Assembly: GCA_964604135.1 (NCBI GenBank)
Contig: CAZRXU010000084.1
Location: forward strand, 1-11,447
Direction: 5' to 3'
DNA length: 11,447 nucleotides
Origin: Sabulitectum sp964604135
GTDB taxonomy: Bacteria > Fermentibacterota > Fermentibacteria > Fermentibacterales > JCC-6
Positions 1 to 7,522 of this stretch are shown piece after piece. Below the pieces are notes generated by a model. It was not told where the DNA came from. It saw nothing but the letters and a program-made list of their open reading frames with translations, and did not search any database. Each line of letters begins with the position of its first letter. Position 1 is the first letter of the stretch. The position numbers and the translations under genes were made by a program.

Positions 1-2
1 AT

Positions 3-743
3 GAAATACTGAAAACTCTGAAGCAGACAGCAGTTATTCTTAGCTTTCTTCTGCTGATTCCTGTAATACACTGGGCGAATGAAATACGGATTCCAGGGGG
101 CACCAGTTCACTGGGTAATTACTTTATCTCCGGGGGTTTCCTTAATTACCTGATGCTGGTGGTTGGCTTTGCGTACATGATGTTCTCAACAGAAGACAGC
201 GATGATGCCATGGAGTATCTGAAAACTCTGCCTGTTTCCAATCGGGTTCTGTTCATCACAAAAATACTGCCCAGGCTTGTGGTACTGGCGTTTCCCCTGC
301 TGGGTCTTACCCTGTACGAAACAATTGCGGAAGGTTTCCAGATAGACACCTTCCTTCTGATTACAGTACCTCTAGTAATTTCAGTTGCCATGGCTCTGGT
401 CTACGGATTCTTTCTGGGAATCTCTGACAGAAGAAATCCGGTATTACTAGCAGTACTCACCCTTCTTTCTTCGTATCCATTAATTCTCGGGCCTGTTATC
501 TCAGAAAAAATTACGGGGTATCTAATACACCACACACATACGGAGCACACAAGCTTTCTGTTTGCTCTTGTGCACTTCGTCTCTGTGGTAATACCTGCAC
601 TGATACCGCTGTTTCTGCTTATCCCGGTTTACCGCTCATGGGATGCTGCACCGGGCAGAGTGAGAAGTCAGGCCATCCTGAAAAAACTAGCTGTTCCTTC
701 AATTCTGGTGATTGTTCTCTGGGGTCTTGTATTCCCCTGGTAA
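3..743 (+). CDS. ABC-2 type transporter permease, 5'-truncated
   Basis: The frame is open from the window edge and ends at TAA 741-743, giving 246 visible residues; the real start lies just outside the window. The protein is almost wholly hydrophobic, with about six to seven membrane segments (roughly residues 10-25, 46-62, 92-108, 117-138, 142-160, 176-200 and 222-242). After the second segment comes an acidic stretch, STEDSDDAMEYLKTLPVSN, then a basic helix (about residues 61-85). This layout is typical of ABC-2 exporter permeases, where a cytoplasmic 'E-x-G-T-L-E-x-L-L-S-L-P-I-S-R' segment follows TM2. The visible N-terminus (E-I-L-K-T-L-K) resembles the amphipathic elbow helix before TM1, so probably only some ten residues are missing. 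It would be the membrane subunit of an exporter whose ATPase is expected upstream. Substrate unknown. The membrane character is certain; the family is assigned from pattern. Confidence 0.72.
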   Translation, partial: EILKTLKQTAVILSFLLLIPVIHWANEIRIPGGTSSLGNYFISGGFLNYLMLVVGFAYMMFSTEDSDDAMEYLKTLPVSNRVLFITKILPRLVVLAFPLLGLTLYETIAEGFQIDTFLLITVPLVISVAMALVYGFFLGISDRRNPVLLAVLTLLSSYPLILGPVISEKITGYLIHHTHTEHTSFLFALVHFVSVVIPALIPLFLLIPVYRSWDAAPGRVRSQAILKKLAVPSILVIVLWGLVFPW

Positions 744-774
744 ACTGTAGCATTTATGTAACCACAATGTGAAT

Positions 775-780
775 GGAGGT
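775..780 (+). promoter_or_regulatory. Ribosome binding site deciding the start at 784
   Basis: GGAGGT lies 3 bases before ATG 784. An in-frame GTG at 769 would place the site inside the coding sequence and give five non-hydrophobic extra residues before the signal peptide, so ATG 784 is preferred. Confidence 0.6.
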
Positions 781-783
781 ATA

Positions 784-1887
784 ATGAACCGTTCAAACAT
801 GATAGTACTCTTTGGGATTGTTTCTATACTGTGTGTAGGATGCAGCGAAACCCCCAGCATTGAAATTGTTGTTACCGAAGCAGAGGAGGCACCTGTTGTT
901 CCCGACTCTGTAAGCAGGTGGATCGACTGGGCAGAAAGAAGCGGTGACGGCCTGTGGGAAGACGGCAGCCACAGGTTTGTTCTAAGAGAGTCAATGGTTT
1001 ACGGCGGGCAGGAGTTCCCTCCGTTTTACAATGTGGACGGTTTCTGCTTCAAAGGCGACACACTGCTGGTAAGTGATCCTGCCGATCAGGCGGTAGCTGC
1101 TGTTTCTGTAGATACCGGTGACCTGCTGTGGAAAGCAGGTGAGTCGGGCGAGGGGCCGGGAATGTTCAGCGGAATCTGTGAAATCGCAGCAGGCCCTTCA
1201 GAAATTGCCGTGTGCGAGCTGGGTAACAACAGGGTATCGTTAATGAATTTCCAGGGAGATTTTGTCACCAGCATCCCTGTTCAGTGCCCTTTTGATGTGA
1301 TGTGGTCGGGTGATACCCTTTTCATTCTCAGCCTTGCGGAAAGCAAACCTCTTAACATGTACAGTGCAAGCGGAGAGTTTCTTGGTTCCTGCGGTGAACT
1401 GCCGGAAGAGCTTGGCTACATATCATACTCAAACAGACACCTTCACGGAGTGGTTGCCCCGGACGGAAGTGTTCTTGTTATCTCCCGGTTTGTAGGCGGA
1501 ATATGGAAGATTGACCCTGCCACAGGAGCCACTGAGTTGTTTGCTGATATAGCCTTCCCACAGGGTGAGATGGTAAATGATCTCGCAAGCGGATCATTCA
1601 TGGTTCTCTCCCGGGATATATTTATTGGACCTGACGGCATGCTGAATGTAATTCTGCCTGTTTTCTCGGAAAACGGCGGCCCGTATTCAGGCAACGACGG
1701 GGAAATGCAGAACACAACCGCTGTTCACAGATACAACTGGGATGGTCAGTACCTCGACAGCTGGATAATAGACGGTACTGTTGGTATTGTTCTGATGCAC
1801 AACGGGCAACTGTATTCCGCCGACAGATACGCCGATGGAGTGGTTATTGCACACGATATTGTTCCACTAAACCAGGGGAGTGAGTAG
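784..1887 (+). CDS. Predicted lipoprotein with six-bladed beta-propeller (NHL-like)
   Basis: The protein has 367 residues from ATG 784. It begins with a short basic N-terminus and a hydrophobic run, then L-C-V-G-C with Cys20. This resembles a type II signal peptide, although the residue at -3 is Cys rather than the usual Leu, so lipidation is likely but not certain. The rest (about residues 80-365) is a series of blade-like repeats: 'GDTLLVSDPADQAVAAV', 'IAVCELGNNRVSLMNFQGDF', 'FLGSCGEL', 'APDGSVLVISR', 'IGPDGMLNVILP' and 'YNWDGQYLDSW'. Such alternation of 'D-x-L-[YL]-V-x-D' and 'F-D-x-x-G-x-F' units is characteristic of NHL/6-bladed propeller proteins, many of them anchored in the periplasm or at the surface of Bacteroidota-like bacteria. 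No catalytic motif is seen, so a binding or scaffold role is plausible. It follows the ABC permease after 40 bases and may share its transcript. It converges with the flavodoxin-like gene, 16 bases separating the stops. Confidence 0.75.
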   Translation: MNRSNMIVLFGIVSILCVGCSETPSIEIVVTEAEEAPVVPDSVSRWIDWAERSGDGLWEDGSHRFVLRESMVYGGQEFPPFYNVDGFCFKGDTLLVSDPADQAVAAVSVDTGDLLWKAGESGEGPGMFSGICEIAAGPSEIAVCELGNNRVSLMNFQGDFVTSIPVQCPFDVMWSGDTLFILSLAESKPLNMYSASGEFLGSCGELPEELGYISYSNRHLHGVVAPDGSVLVISRFVGGIWKIDPATGATELFADIAFPQGEMVNDLASGSFMVLSRDIFIGPDGMLNVILPVFSENGGPYSGNDGEMQNTTAVHRYNWDGQYLDSWIIDGTVGIVLMHNGQLYSADRYADGVVIAHDIVPLNQGSE

Positions 1888-1903
1888 TCAACGACCTGAT
1901 AAC

Positions 1904-2377
1904 TCACAAGTCCATTTCAACAGCCAGTTCCTGAATAGCTTGCACATCAAGATCGGAAGAGCTGGCTGTTGATTTCTTTATGATTCGCATTGCGAGCTTC
2001 TCAAGCATGTTCATTTTGTGCCAGCAAATCTCACTGCCAAACAGCTTTCTGGAGATGGCGCGACTGTGTATTTCTTTACCGAAGAGTTTCAGGTATCCCC
2101 TGCCTGCCAAGCCCCTGTCTCCGGAGCAGATGTAAAGACCGATTTGTTTTAACATAAGCTGCTTCTCATTTTTCCTGCAGAATGCAGTCATTTCACGCTG
2201 TATTCTTTCGACATACACAGAAGCCCCAAGAATAATACTGTTGAAAGGCTGTATATCAAAATCGGGATCATCCTTTACATTCACTACGGTGAGCGGCTTT
2301 GTGGCTTTCTCCTGCAGCATAGCAGCGCACTTTGCAGTTGTACCATGCTTCGTTGTGTAAAGAACTGCTGTACTCAT
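1904..2377 (-). CDS. Flavodoxin-domain protein, HemG-like
   Basis: The protein has 157 residues, starting at ATG 2377. The N-terminus (M-S-T-A-V-L-Y-T-T-K-H-G-T-T) is a flavodoxin first strand plus phosphate-binding loop, in which T8-T14 should hold the FMN phosphate. A second strand follows, then 'FNSIILGASVYVERIQREM' (about residues 45-63), the 'I-[IV]-G-[AS]-[SP]-[VI]-Y' segment typical of the Flavodoxin_5/HemG group, and later 'IGLYICSGD'. The length is close to that of menaquinone-dependent protoporphyrinogen oxidase HemG and related small flavodoxins. HemG proteins carry an extra loop insertion; the stretch about 85-125 could correspond to it, but no other haem genes are nearby, so that specific function is not claimed. 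It lies 12 bases downstream of the glycosyltransferase and is probably co-transcribed. No strong ribosome site precedes it, which suggests translational coupling. Confidence 0.72.
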   Translation of the reverse strand: MSTAVLYTTKHGTTAKCAAMLQEKATKPLTVVNVKDDPDFDIQPFNSIILGASVYVERIQREMTAFCRKNEKQLMLKQIGLYICSGDRGLAGRGYLKLFGKEIHSRAISRKLFGSEICWHKMNMLEKLAMRIIKKSTASSSDLDVQAIQELAVEMDL

Positions 2378-2389
2378 GTTTTCTGCTGT

Positions 2390-4015
2390 TCAGTCCGGGC
2401 CGATTGCCCTGAAATTATCTGGAGGAAGGGAGTCTACAGCCATATAGCCATCAGGAACCGAGCCTGTAAAACAGTAGATAATAGTGCTGCCGGACTGGCT
2501 TCTCCATACCTCTGTAATGAAAGGCGGAGGGTTGACTGCATCCCATGTTTTACCGTCTGGAGACCTTCTCCATCGTCTGGAAATCCACGGGCGAAGCACA
2601 GGAAGATCTCTGTCTACAACCATATACTGAACATTGTGACCTTCGAGATACGGCCACAACAGCATCTCGTAGTCATTGGGCCATGCAAGGGTGGGTTTTC
2701 GGTAAACCCAGTGAAACAGCTCCACGTTCGGATAGGTGCAGACCCAAGCAGAGTCTGAAGCATTCTCTTTCACCCACAACGCGGCTTCCATCGCTTCAGC
2801 AGCTCTGGCACGGCTGTCTGCCTGCATTACTCTGATAAACGGCACAGTCATGATAAAGAGTAACACAAGCAGAATGGAAACAATCAAGATTTTTCTCTGA
2901 GGTCTTTGCACTATTTCTGTAAAACCTGCCGTTCCTGCTGCCACAACTGCAGGTACGGCAATGGAAAGGTATCTGCCTGAATGCTGGTGCAGAACAAGCG
3001 CTGCAAGTACCGGTGCTATGGCAACAAAAGGCAGCAGCATCTTCTGTCTGTTTTTCCTGCGAAGAAGTGCGATAACAGCAGGTATAACGAAAACCACAAG
3101 AGTCGGCTGACCGAACACCTCGCCTCTGTGGGTGCTGCCAAGAGTAAACGGTTCAATCACTCGAAGAACTCCCGCAGCCAGATATCCGGCAACTGCAACA
3201 GGTCCCTGGTTGTTCCACATATCGAAGGGCGACGGAGCAGTTTCCCGCACACTCCATGCAGACCAATGATTTTCGTTTAGCAGGAACTGCCCGTTCTGAC
3301 TGTACAGAAGGCTTCCGAATTCACTCATGTTTCTCAAGAGCCAGGGAGAAACAACAGTGAGAGCTGCAGCTGCAACCAGCACAGCCTTCAGCCACCTCCT
3401 GCTTCCCCCCCGGAGCAAAACCCACAACACCATGGAAGGAACCATAAGCATCCCCTGGGTGCGAACAAGGTAAAGAGAGCCGGACATGGCACCGAGAAGA
3501 AGTGCAAGCTTCCATGATATTTTCCGTTTATCTGCCACTATCAGTATCAGAAAAAACAGGGAGGCATAAAGCATAAGACTGTCCGGTTGAGTCCCGAACC
3601 ACACAAACGGCGGATCGACTGCCATGTAGGCAAGAACCGCAAGGGCAACCTTCCGGCCAAACAGTCTTTTAGCCCAGAACGCACATAGTAACATTGCCAG
3701 AAGACCTTGCATCAGAACCACTGCCTGAGCATGCATCATACCGGTTCCAAGCAGATAAAACACTGGAATCAGGGTAAATGCCATTGCCGGCTGTCTGTTT
3801 GCCTCCGGTCTGAGGAATTCTTCAGACTGATCGTAAAGAGTCCACTTCACGAATGTTCTAAAACCAAGCCCTCTCTTCAGATTGTCTGCAAGAAGAATGT
3901 GTGAAGCTATTCCGTCACCTGCAGGAACAGGGTTGCGGTGGATCACCCACACCCTGATAACAGCAGCCACAACAAGTACGGAAACTACACCGAGGAAATA
4001 TATTTTTTTGCCCAT
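2390..4015 (-). CDS. GT-C family membrane glycosyltransferase (GT39/ArnT-like)
   Basis: The protein has 541 residues, starting at ATG 4015, with a first membrane helix at about 4-25. A large extracytoplasmic loop follows, with 'PAGDGIASHILLADNLKRGLGF' (acidic D34) and 'RPEANRQPAMAF' (about 69-80). This matches the first loop of GT-C enzymes, where an acidic residue and an 'R-x-P-x-x-x-x-P' stretch lie near the active site. About ten further hydrophobic helices follow to about residue 395, including 'GTQPDSLMLYASLFFLILIV' (about 141-160), which corresponds to the 'E/D-x-L-x-x-x-L' helix of the family. The last ~140 residues are soluble and contain 'ALWVKENASDSAWVC' and a Trp-rich segment. Family members transfer sugars from a polyprenyl-phosphate donor to lipids, glycans or proteins on the outer side of the membrane; acceptor and sugar are unknown here. 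It is probably in one transcript with the downstream flavodoxin-like gene, while the upstream gene lies 100 bases away. Confidence 0.8.
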   Translation of the reverse strand: MGKKIYFLGVVSVLVVAAVIRVWVIHRNPVPAGDGIASHILLADNLKRGLGFRTFVKWTLYDQSEEFLRPEANRQPAMAFTLIPVFYLLGTGMMHAQAVVLMQGLLAMLLCAFWAKRLFGRKVALAVLAYMAVDPPFVWFGTQPDSLMLYASLFFLILIVADKRKISWKLALLLGAMSGSLYLVRTQGMLMVPSMVLWVLLRGGSRRWLKAVLVAAAALTVVSPWLLRNMSEFGSLLYSQNGQFLLNENHWSAWSVRETAPSPFDMWNNQGPVAVAGYLAAGVLRVIEPFTLGSTHRGEVFGQPTLVVFVIPAVIALLRRKNRQKMLLPFVAIAPVLAALVLHQHSGRYLSIAVPAVVAAGTAGFTEIVQRPQRKILIVSILLVLLFIMTVPFIRVMQADSRARAAEAMEAALWVKENASDSAWVCTYPNVELFHWVYRKPTLAWPNDYEMLLWPYLEGHNVQYMVVDRDLPVLRPWISRRWRRSPDGKTWDAVNPPPFITEVWRSQSGSTIIYCFTGSVPDGYMAVDSLPPDNFRAIGPD

Positions 4016-4115
4016 GCCTGCTAATTTACTCTAAAAAGCAGACACGGGCAAAATATTCACAGCACAACATCTGTTACCAGCATTTGCTATGAATCAGATA
4101 CTACTGTATTCTCTG

Positions 4116-4643
4116 CTAAGACGTTTTCTTTCTGTATTCGAAAACACACCGATCTCCCTCTTTTACAAGAATCGGTTTTGCCCTTTCTTTGTACAACTCA
4201 ACAATATCTGTTCCCCAGTATTCGTTACTGAACGATTTCATAAGAGCAGGAAAAGGGCACAGAGTACCCTTCAGTTCTGCTTCCCCCACACCCTTGGGAC
4301 AAAATCTGCATGTTCCAGCTTCAATTGCAATTACCGTTCCTTCGCCTCTGTGAATCACTTCAATATTTTTTGAAATAAACAACATTTTTTTCAAAACTTC
4401 AACTGATTTCTCGAATTTTTCAAGTGCACTCAATTTTGATACATCATCAGTACCGTAACCATTCACTTCATCCAATCCTGCAAACTTAGCCAGGTGTACA
4501 CCGGCCCTTTCCGATGCCTTGTTTACAATTGCCTGGTTCAATATTCCGTAAAGATTCAACCCAGCGAGAAAAGATGCAAAAAAGATACTCTCCGTATCAA
4601 GCTCCCTTTTGATCACATTCTCTTGAAACATTTCGTTAGTCAC
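4116..4643 (-). CDS. Cysteine-containing V4R-like (hydrocarbon-binding-like) protein
   Basis: The protein has 175 residues with a GTG start at 4643, chosen because AAGGAG lies 5 bases upstream; the next ATG, at 4631, has no such site. No signal peptide or membrane segment is present, so it is probably cytoplasmic. The N-terminal half is helical and featureless ('FFASFLAGLNLYGILNQAIV'). The C-terminal half has 'GTVIAIEAGTCRFCPKGVGE' (C112, C115), 'GTLCPFPALMKSF' (C129) and a closing 'KEGDRCVFEYRKK' (C166). The closing pattern, a Gly-Asp pair followed by Cys and a hydrophobic strand, recalls the end of V4R (4-vinyl reductase, small-molecule-binding) domains, and the C-x2-C plus two further Cys suggest a metal or cluster site. 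I do not recognise the family with certainty. It is the first gene of the leftward block and is transcribed away from xthA. It could equally be an orphan sensor domain. Confidence 0.6.
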   Translation of the reverse strand: MTNEMFQENVIKRELDTESIFFASFLAGLNLYGILNQAIVNKASERAGVHLAKFAGLDEVNGYGTDDVSKLSALEKFEKSVEVLKKMLFISKNIEVIHRGEGTVIAIEAGTCRFCPKGVGEAELKGTLCPFPALMKSFSNEYWGTDIVELYKERAKPILVKEGDRCVFEYRKKTS

Positions 4644-4648
4644 TTCAG

Positions 4649-4654
4649 CTCCTT
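4649..4654 (-). promoter_or_regulatory. Ribosome binding site supporting a GTG start
   Basis: On the minus strand AAGGAG lies 5 bases before GTG 4643, ideal spacing. It decides for the GTG over the internal ATG at 4631. Confidence 0.7.
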
Positions 4655-4699
4655 CAATTCCTCTACCCTCACAATATCACGTTGTCGACCCCCAACCGT

Positions 4700-4711
4700 A
4701 TAGTATACTAT
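4700..4711. promoter_or_regulatory. 12-bp perfect palindrome in the divergent intergenic region
   Basis: ATAGTATACTAT is its own reverse complement. It lies 57 bases upstream of the V4R-like gene start, within the 213-base region between divergent genes. It also contains TATACT on both strands, a fair -10 box, so it could be an operator, a promoter element, or both. No convincing -35 box at 16-18 bases was found for the minus strand. The rest of 4644-4856 holds no gene, RNA or strong hairpin that I can see. Confidence 0.3.
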
Positions 4712-4809
4712 TCCACCAGCGAGAGCGTTACGCATATTATCGTATATTTTATCAACTAAAGTAACTATATGCAGATGTTTCAAAGACAGACTCTCGGGGA
4801 CAGCAGCAC

Positions 4810-4837
4810 TTGACTTGACGTAGCCTTTCCCTTTAGA
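4810..4837 (+). promoter_or_regulatory. Possible sigma70-like promoter for xthA
   Basis: TTGACT (4810-4815) is followed, after 16 bases, by TTTAGA (4832-4837). The -35 box is good and the -10 is poor (three of six). A second overlapping TTGACG lies at 4815-4820. This would give a very short leader before GTG 4857. Tentative. Confidence 0.25.
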
Positions 4838-4856
4838 AAACAGTGGGGGGTGTTAA

Positions 4857-5627
4857 GTGGAACTGAAAATTGCCACATGGAATGTGAACTCCGTCAGGGC
4901 ACGAATGCCTGTTATTTCAAGATGGCTTAAAAAGGAAAGGCCTGATGTTTTGTGCATGCAGGAGTTGAAGGCCGCTTCGGAACAGTTCCCTCTTGAAGAA
5001 TTTGAAAACCTTGGCTACCTCTGTGCGGTTAACGGACAGGTCCGATGGAATGGAGTGGCCATTGTTTCGCTCTGTGAGCCTGCAGACATTGAGACAGATC
5101 TGAGCGGTTTTCTTCCTGGGCAAAGCAGAATGATCTCTGCCGCCGTTCATGGAATCAGATTGGTAAATGTTTATGTGCCAAACGGAAGTGATATCAACGA
5201 CCCCAGGTTTCAAGACAAACTTCGGTACTACGAGGTTCTCAGGAACTATGCCGAAGGCTTCCACAGACCAACTGTAATAGTCGGGGATTTTAATGTTGCA
5301 CCGGGTCCGGATGACACTCACTCCCCAGAGCAGCAGAACGGCACTGTCTGTTATCATCCTCTGGAACGTGAGCAGATACAATTGTTCAAAGAGCATGGAT
5401 TCAGGGATGTGTTCAGAAAGTACCATCCGCAGGGAAAAGCTTACAGCTGGTGGGATTACAGGGCAGCGGCGTTCAGAAGGAACAGAGGAATGAGGCTGGA
5501 TCTTGTGCTGGCTGACGAGGCAGCATTGAACACAATTACCAGCTGCATTATCGACGTGGAACCCAGAAAATGGAAGAGGCCGTCAGACCACACACCGGTG
5601 GTTTTCAAAATTGAGGTTTCGGAATAG
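4857..5627 (+). CDS. xthA: Exodeoxyribonuclease III (AP endonuclease)
   Basis: The enzyme has 256 residues, the usual length for the family. It removes nucleotides 3' to 5' and cleaves at abasic sites during base-excision repair in the cytoplasm. All signature elements of the exonuclease-endonuclease-phosphatase fold are visible: 'ATWNVNSVRAR' (N9/N11), 'MQELKA' with metal-binding E36, 'NGVAI' (65-69), 'VYVPNG' with Y106, 'GDFNVAP' with D144 and N146, 'YSWWDYR' (about 196-202), 'MRLDLVL' with D215, and the closing 'PSDHTPV' with D244 and H245. The Mg-dependent active site therefore appears complete. The start is GTG 4857, preceded by GGGGGGTG at 4845-4852, an imperfect Shine-Dalgarno with wobble pairing; the residues from this start match the family N-terminus exactly. 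A 53-base gap without an evident terminator separates it from the HEWG cluster, so read-through is possible, though the functions do not obviously connect. Confidence 0.96.
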   Translation: MELKIATWNVNSVRARMPVISRWLKKERPDVLCMQELKAASEQFPLEEFENLGYLCAVNGQVRWNGVAIVSLCEPADIETDLSGFLPGQSRMISAAVHGIRLVNVYVPNGSDINDPRFQDKLRYYEVLRNYAEGFHRPTVIVGDFNVAPGPDDTHSPEQQNGTVCYHPLEREQIQLFKEHGFRDVFRKYHPQGKAYSWWDYRAAAFRRNRGMRLDLVLADEAALNTITSCIIDVEPRKWKRPSDHTPVVFKIEVSE

Positions 5628-5680
5628 AATATGGCTTGTTGAGGTATCAGAACTAAACAATCGTCTGCGAAAGGAACACA

Positions 5681-6598
5681 ATGAAAACTGTAGTTGCAAT
5701 ACTGCTTGTACTGGCTTCGTACGCGTGGTGTGAACAGGAACGGGAACTTGCACATATTCAGGTTCACGAGTGGGGAGTTCTTACTCTGAGCAACGGTGAC
5801 CCTGTGTACTCTTCAGTCCCGGGAACACCTTCACCTATTCCCCAGCCAGACAATCCAGGTCTTCTCCGCGCCCCGGTTCTTTACTTTCACGGGCCTGCAT
5901 TCTCCGGAACTGTCACAGTAAAGACAAACAACGGTTCCATTTTCGATGTCTACCCTTCTGTTCCCGATGCCGACAGAGACCACAATCACTGCACCTGGAC
6001 AACCGATTTCAGCTACGAAGAGATAACCGACTATCCCGACTTCCACGGTATGGCGCCTGGTGAATGGAACTACAACCTCTGGAGAGATGTTTACGCCCTG
6101 AGTATCAGCAGCACAAACAACTGGAATGATAAATTTCTGTACTACGAAACAGCACCTGAATCAATAGACTTTCTGCCCTACTCACCGGCAAAGGATGATT
6201 TGTGCGAGGAATACGAAGATATTGAAGCCATGATAATACAGAGACGGAATGAAGGTATTTTTCTGGGCCGTTGTACGCTTGGTGATGTTGTTTACGGAGG
6301 AGATATAGAATACACGGAGCTGAGCACAGATGACGCCATTCCTGACGTTCTTTTCGACTGGGCAGTTGACATCCTTGAAGCCGATGAAGTGGAAGCTCTC
6401 TGGAACACATGGGAAACCTGGATATTCCGCGAGTACATATATGAACCAGGCTACGACAACGGTCTTCTTCTGTACAGAATTCCAGATGAACTGACGCAGC
6501 AACTCAGTGTAATTTCTGTTTCTTCGGATGAAGTCGATTATCCTGTAGACATATCTCGCTACCTTCTGGTTGCAATGCCTTTTCATGGAGAGCAGTGA
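5681..6598 (+). CDS. HEWG-family exported protein, first of three paralogues
   Basis: The protein has 305 residues. ATG 5681 is preceded by AAGGA with a 5-base spacer. The N-terminus (M-K-T then a hydrophobic run to about residue 15) is a Sec signal peptide with likely cleavage near A-S-Y-A or A-W-C, so the product is exported. Directly after it comes 'IQVHEWGVLT' (H29-E30-W31-G32). It shares these elements, in the same order, with the next two genes: 'APVLYFHG' (about 64-71), 'GTVTVK' (about 76-81), 'FLYYETAP' (about 152-159), 'GRCTLGDVV' (about 196-204), 'ALWNTWETWIF' (about 239-249), 'GLLLYRIPDE' (about 261-270), and a terminal 'DISRYLLVAMP'. The content looks like an all-beta domain. I recall 'VHEWGTFT' hypothetical proteins of Planctomycetes and Verrucomicrobia with the same motif order; no function is known to me. 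No classical catalytic triad is recognised. It has several Cys, which may form disulfides outside the cytoplasm. The stop overlaps the next start by one base. Confidence 0.85.
   Translation: MKTVVAILLVLASYAWCEQERELAHIQVHEWGVLTLSNGDPVYSSVPGTPSPIPQPDNPGLLRAPVLYFHGPAFSGTVTVKTNNGSIFDVYPSVPDADRDHNHCTWTTDFSYEEITDYPDFHGMAPGEWNYNLWRDVYALSISSTNNWNDKFLYYETAPESIDFLPYSPAKDDLCEEYEDIEAMIIQRRNEGIFLGRCTLGDVVYGGDIEYTELSTDDAIPDVLFDWAVDILEADEVEALWNTWETWIFREYIYEPGYDNGLLLYRIPDELTQQLSVISVSSDEVDYPVDISRYLLVAMPFHGEQ
6587..6590 (+). promoter_or_regulatory. Ribosome binding site for the second HEWG gene
   Basis: GGAG lies inside the end of the first HEWG gene, 7 bases before ATG 6598. A GTG at 6595, in the same frame, would have a spacing of only 4, so ATG 6598 in the TGATG overlap is preferred. 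Confidence 0.6.
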
Positions 6599-7521
6599 TG
6601 CTGCCGCTGCTGTTCCCGTTTATGGTTGATACGGTTGAGATTCCTCCTCCCGACTTCTACGACCTGTTCGTAAACGAGTGGGGTGTTGTGATTTTTAACA
6701 TAGAAGGAACAACAGTTGCCGGGGCTCCGGATGAACACGGTAACATCCACGGGAGCAGACAGCTCTACGGAGACCTTGCGGTTGATGCACCTGTTATCTG
6801 GATACACGGAGGATTCTTTGAAGATGCAACTCTCACCGTTAAAATTCCTCAGGGCTCACTAACCGCCCTTTTTCCGGAACCGGATGCAACTTCTGGGGAT
6901 GAGATAACTGTAGCCGCATCATGGAATCTCTCGGCTCGTTCCAGTGTTCCAGCAGGTGAAAGACCTTTGCCTGATGTTCCACCGGAAACTCCATTTGCGT
7001 GGGCAATGAAATACTGGCAAAAGGTACCATCGATGGAACTGTACTTCCCCGCTTCAGAAGAGTACAGATCGAATTTTCTGTACTATGAAATCGATATTCC
7101 GTTCTGGAATCCACCTGAAGGTATTTATGAAGCAAAAACTCTGGCCGGATACTACGCGCCCGATGGTTTGCTGATCACCGCTGGAAACAACCCCGAGGTA
7201 AAGAGAATTCAACTGATTCCACTTCCGGACGGATCGGGAATACCTGCAAACGCAGCAGGCGAGCTTGACGATGAGGCCATCTGTACCATCATCTGCGACT
7301 GGGGTGGAAACAACCTGAAGTCAGAGGAAATCAGCGCCCTGTGGCAAACATGGAAACCATTCTTTTCTGCTGGCAGCATTGATGATGAACAGTGGATTCT
7401 GTTCCCGCTTCCCTGGGATGCAGTAGATGAATACAGCACCCTGTTCCTTGAAGTACACGATGATGTTGACCGGGAAATTACTTACAACAGGCTGTTTCTC
7501 GGCCTCGTAAGGGTGAACTGA
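6598..7521 (+). CDS. HEWG-family protein, second paralogue (NEWG variant)
   Basis: The protein has 307 residues from ATG 6598, whose A is the last base of the previous stop (TGATG), a sign of translational coupling. The N-terminus is a short hydrophobic stretch (L2-V10) with no basic residue, which makes a poor signal peptide; export is thus less certain than for its neighbour. The family motif appears as 'LFVNEWGVV' (N26-E27-W28-G29), with Asn replacing the His of the two siblings. Further shared elements are 'DAPVIWIHGG' (about 63-72), 'TLTVKIPQGSLTALFPEPD' (about 78-96), 'FLYYEIDIP' (about 160-168), 'SALWQTWKPFF' in the last third, 'WILFPLPWDAV', and 'YNRLFLGLVRV' at the end. The 'T-V-K-x-P-x-G-x-x-x-x-x-F/Y-P-E-P' stretch strongly resembles the corresponding segment I remember from HEWGTFT proteins. 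It is the most divergent of the three and lacks most of their other Cys residues. Function unknown. Confidence 0.83.
   Translation: MLPLLFPFMVDTVEIPPPDFYDLFVNEWGVVIFNIEGTTVAGAPDEHGNIHGSRQLYGDLAVDAPVIWIHGGFFEDATLTVKIPQGSLTALFPEPDATSGDEITVAASWNLSARSSVPAGERPLPDVPPETPFAWAMKYWQKVPSMELYFPASEEYRSNFLYYEIDIPFWNPPEGIYEAKTLAGYYAPDGLLITAGNNPEVKRIQLIPLPDGSGIPANAAGELDDEAICTIICDWGGNNLKSEEISALWQTWKPFFSAGSIDDEQWILFPLPWDAVDEYSTLFLEVHDDVDREITYNRLFLGLVRVN
7509..7516 (+). promoter_or_regulatory. Ribosome binding site for the third HEWG gene
   Basis: AAGGGTGA lies within the last codons of the second HEWG gene, 6 bases before ATG 7523, and supports that start although it leaves only a ten-residue hydrophobic leader. 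Confidence 0.6.
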
Positions 7522-7522
7522 T

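Noticed and set aside
9..230. CTGAAAACTCTG occurs at 9-20 and again at 219-230 in the ABC permease gene.
   Set aside because: The 12-base match encodes the common L-K-T-L in amphipathic segments and is not extended on either side; it is likely chance.
1880..1907. GTGAGT/ACTCAC pairing around the convergent stops as a bidirectional terminator.
   Set aside because: The stem has six pairs with a 16-base loop and no T-run on either side; too weak to call.
2345..2758. Plus-strand open frame opposite the glycosyltransferase end.
   Set aside because: It overlaps two well-supported minus-strand genes and its translation is Cys/Arg-rich with no domain-like pattern.
4016..4115. CTGCT/AGCAG pairing (4018-4022 with 4037-4041) as a hairpin hiding the glycosyltransferase ribosome site.
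   Set aside because: Five pairs with a 14-base loop would be unstable, and the ribosome site itself is weak.
4917..5426. A 169-residue minus-strand open frame inside xthA.
   Set aside because: It is fully antisense to a gene with every catalytic motif of exonuclease III and has no recognisable features.
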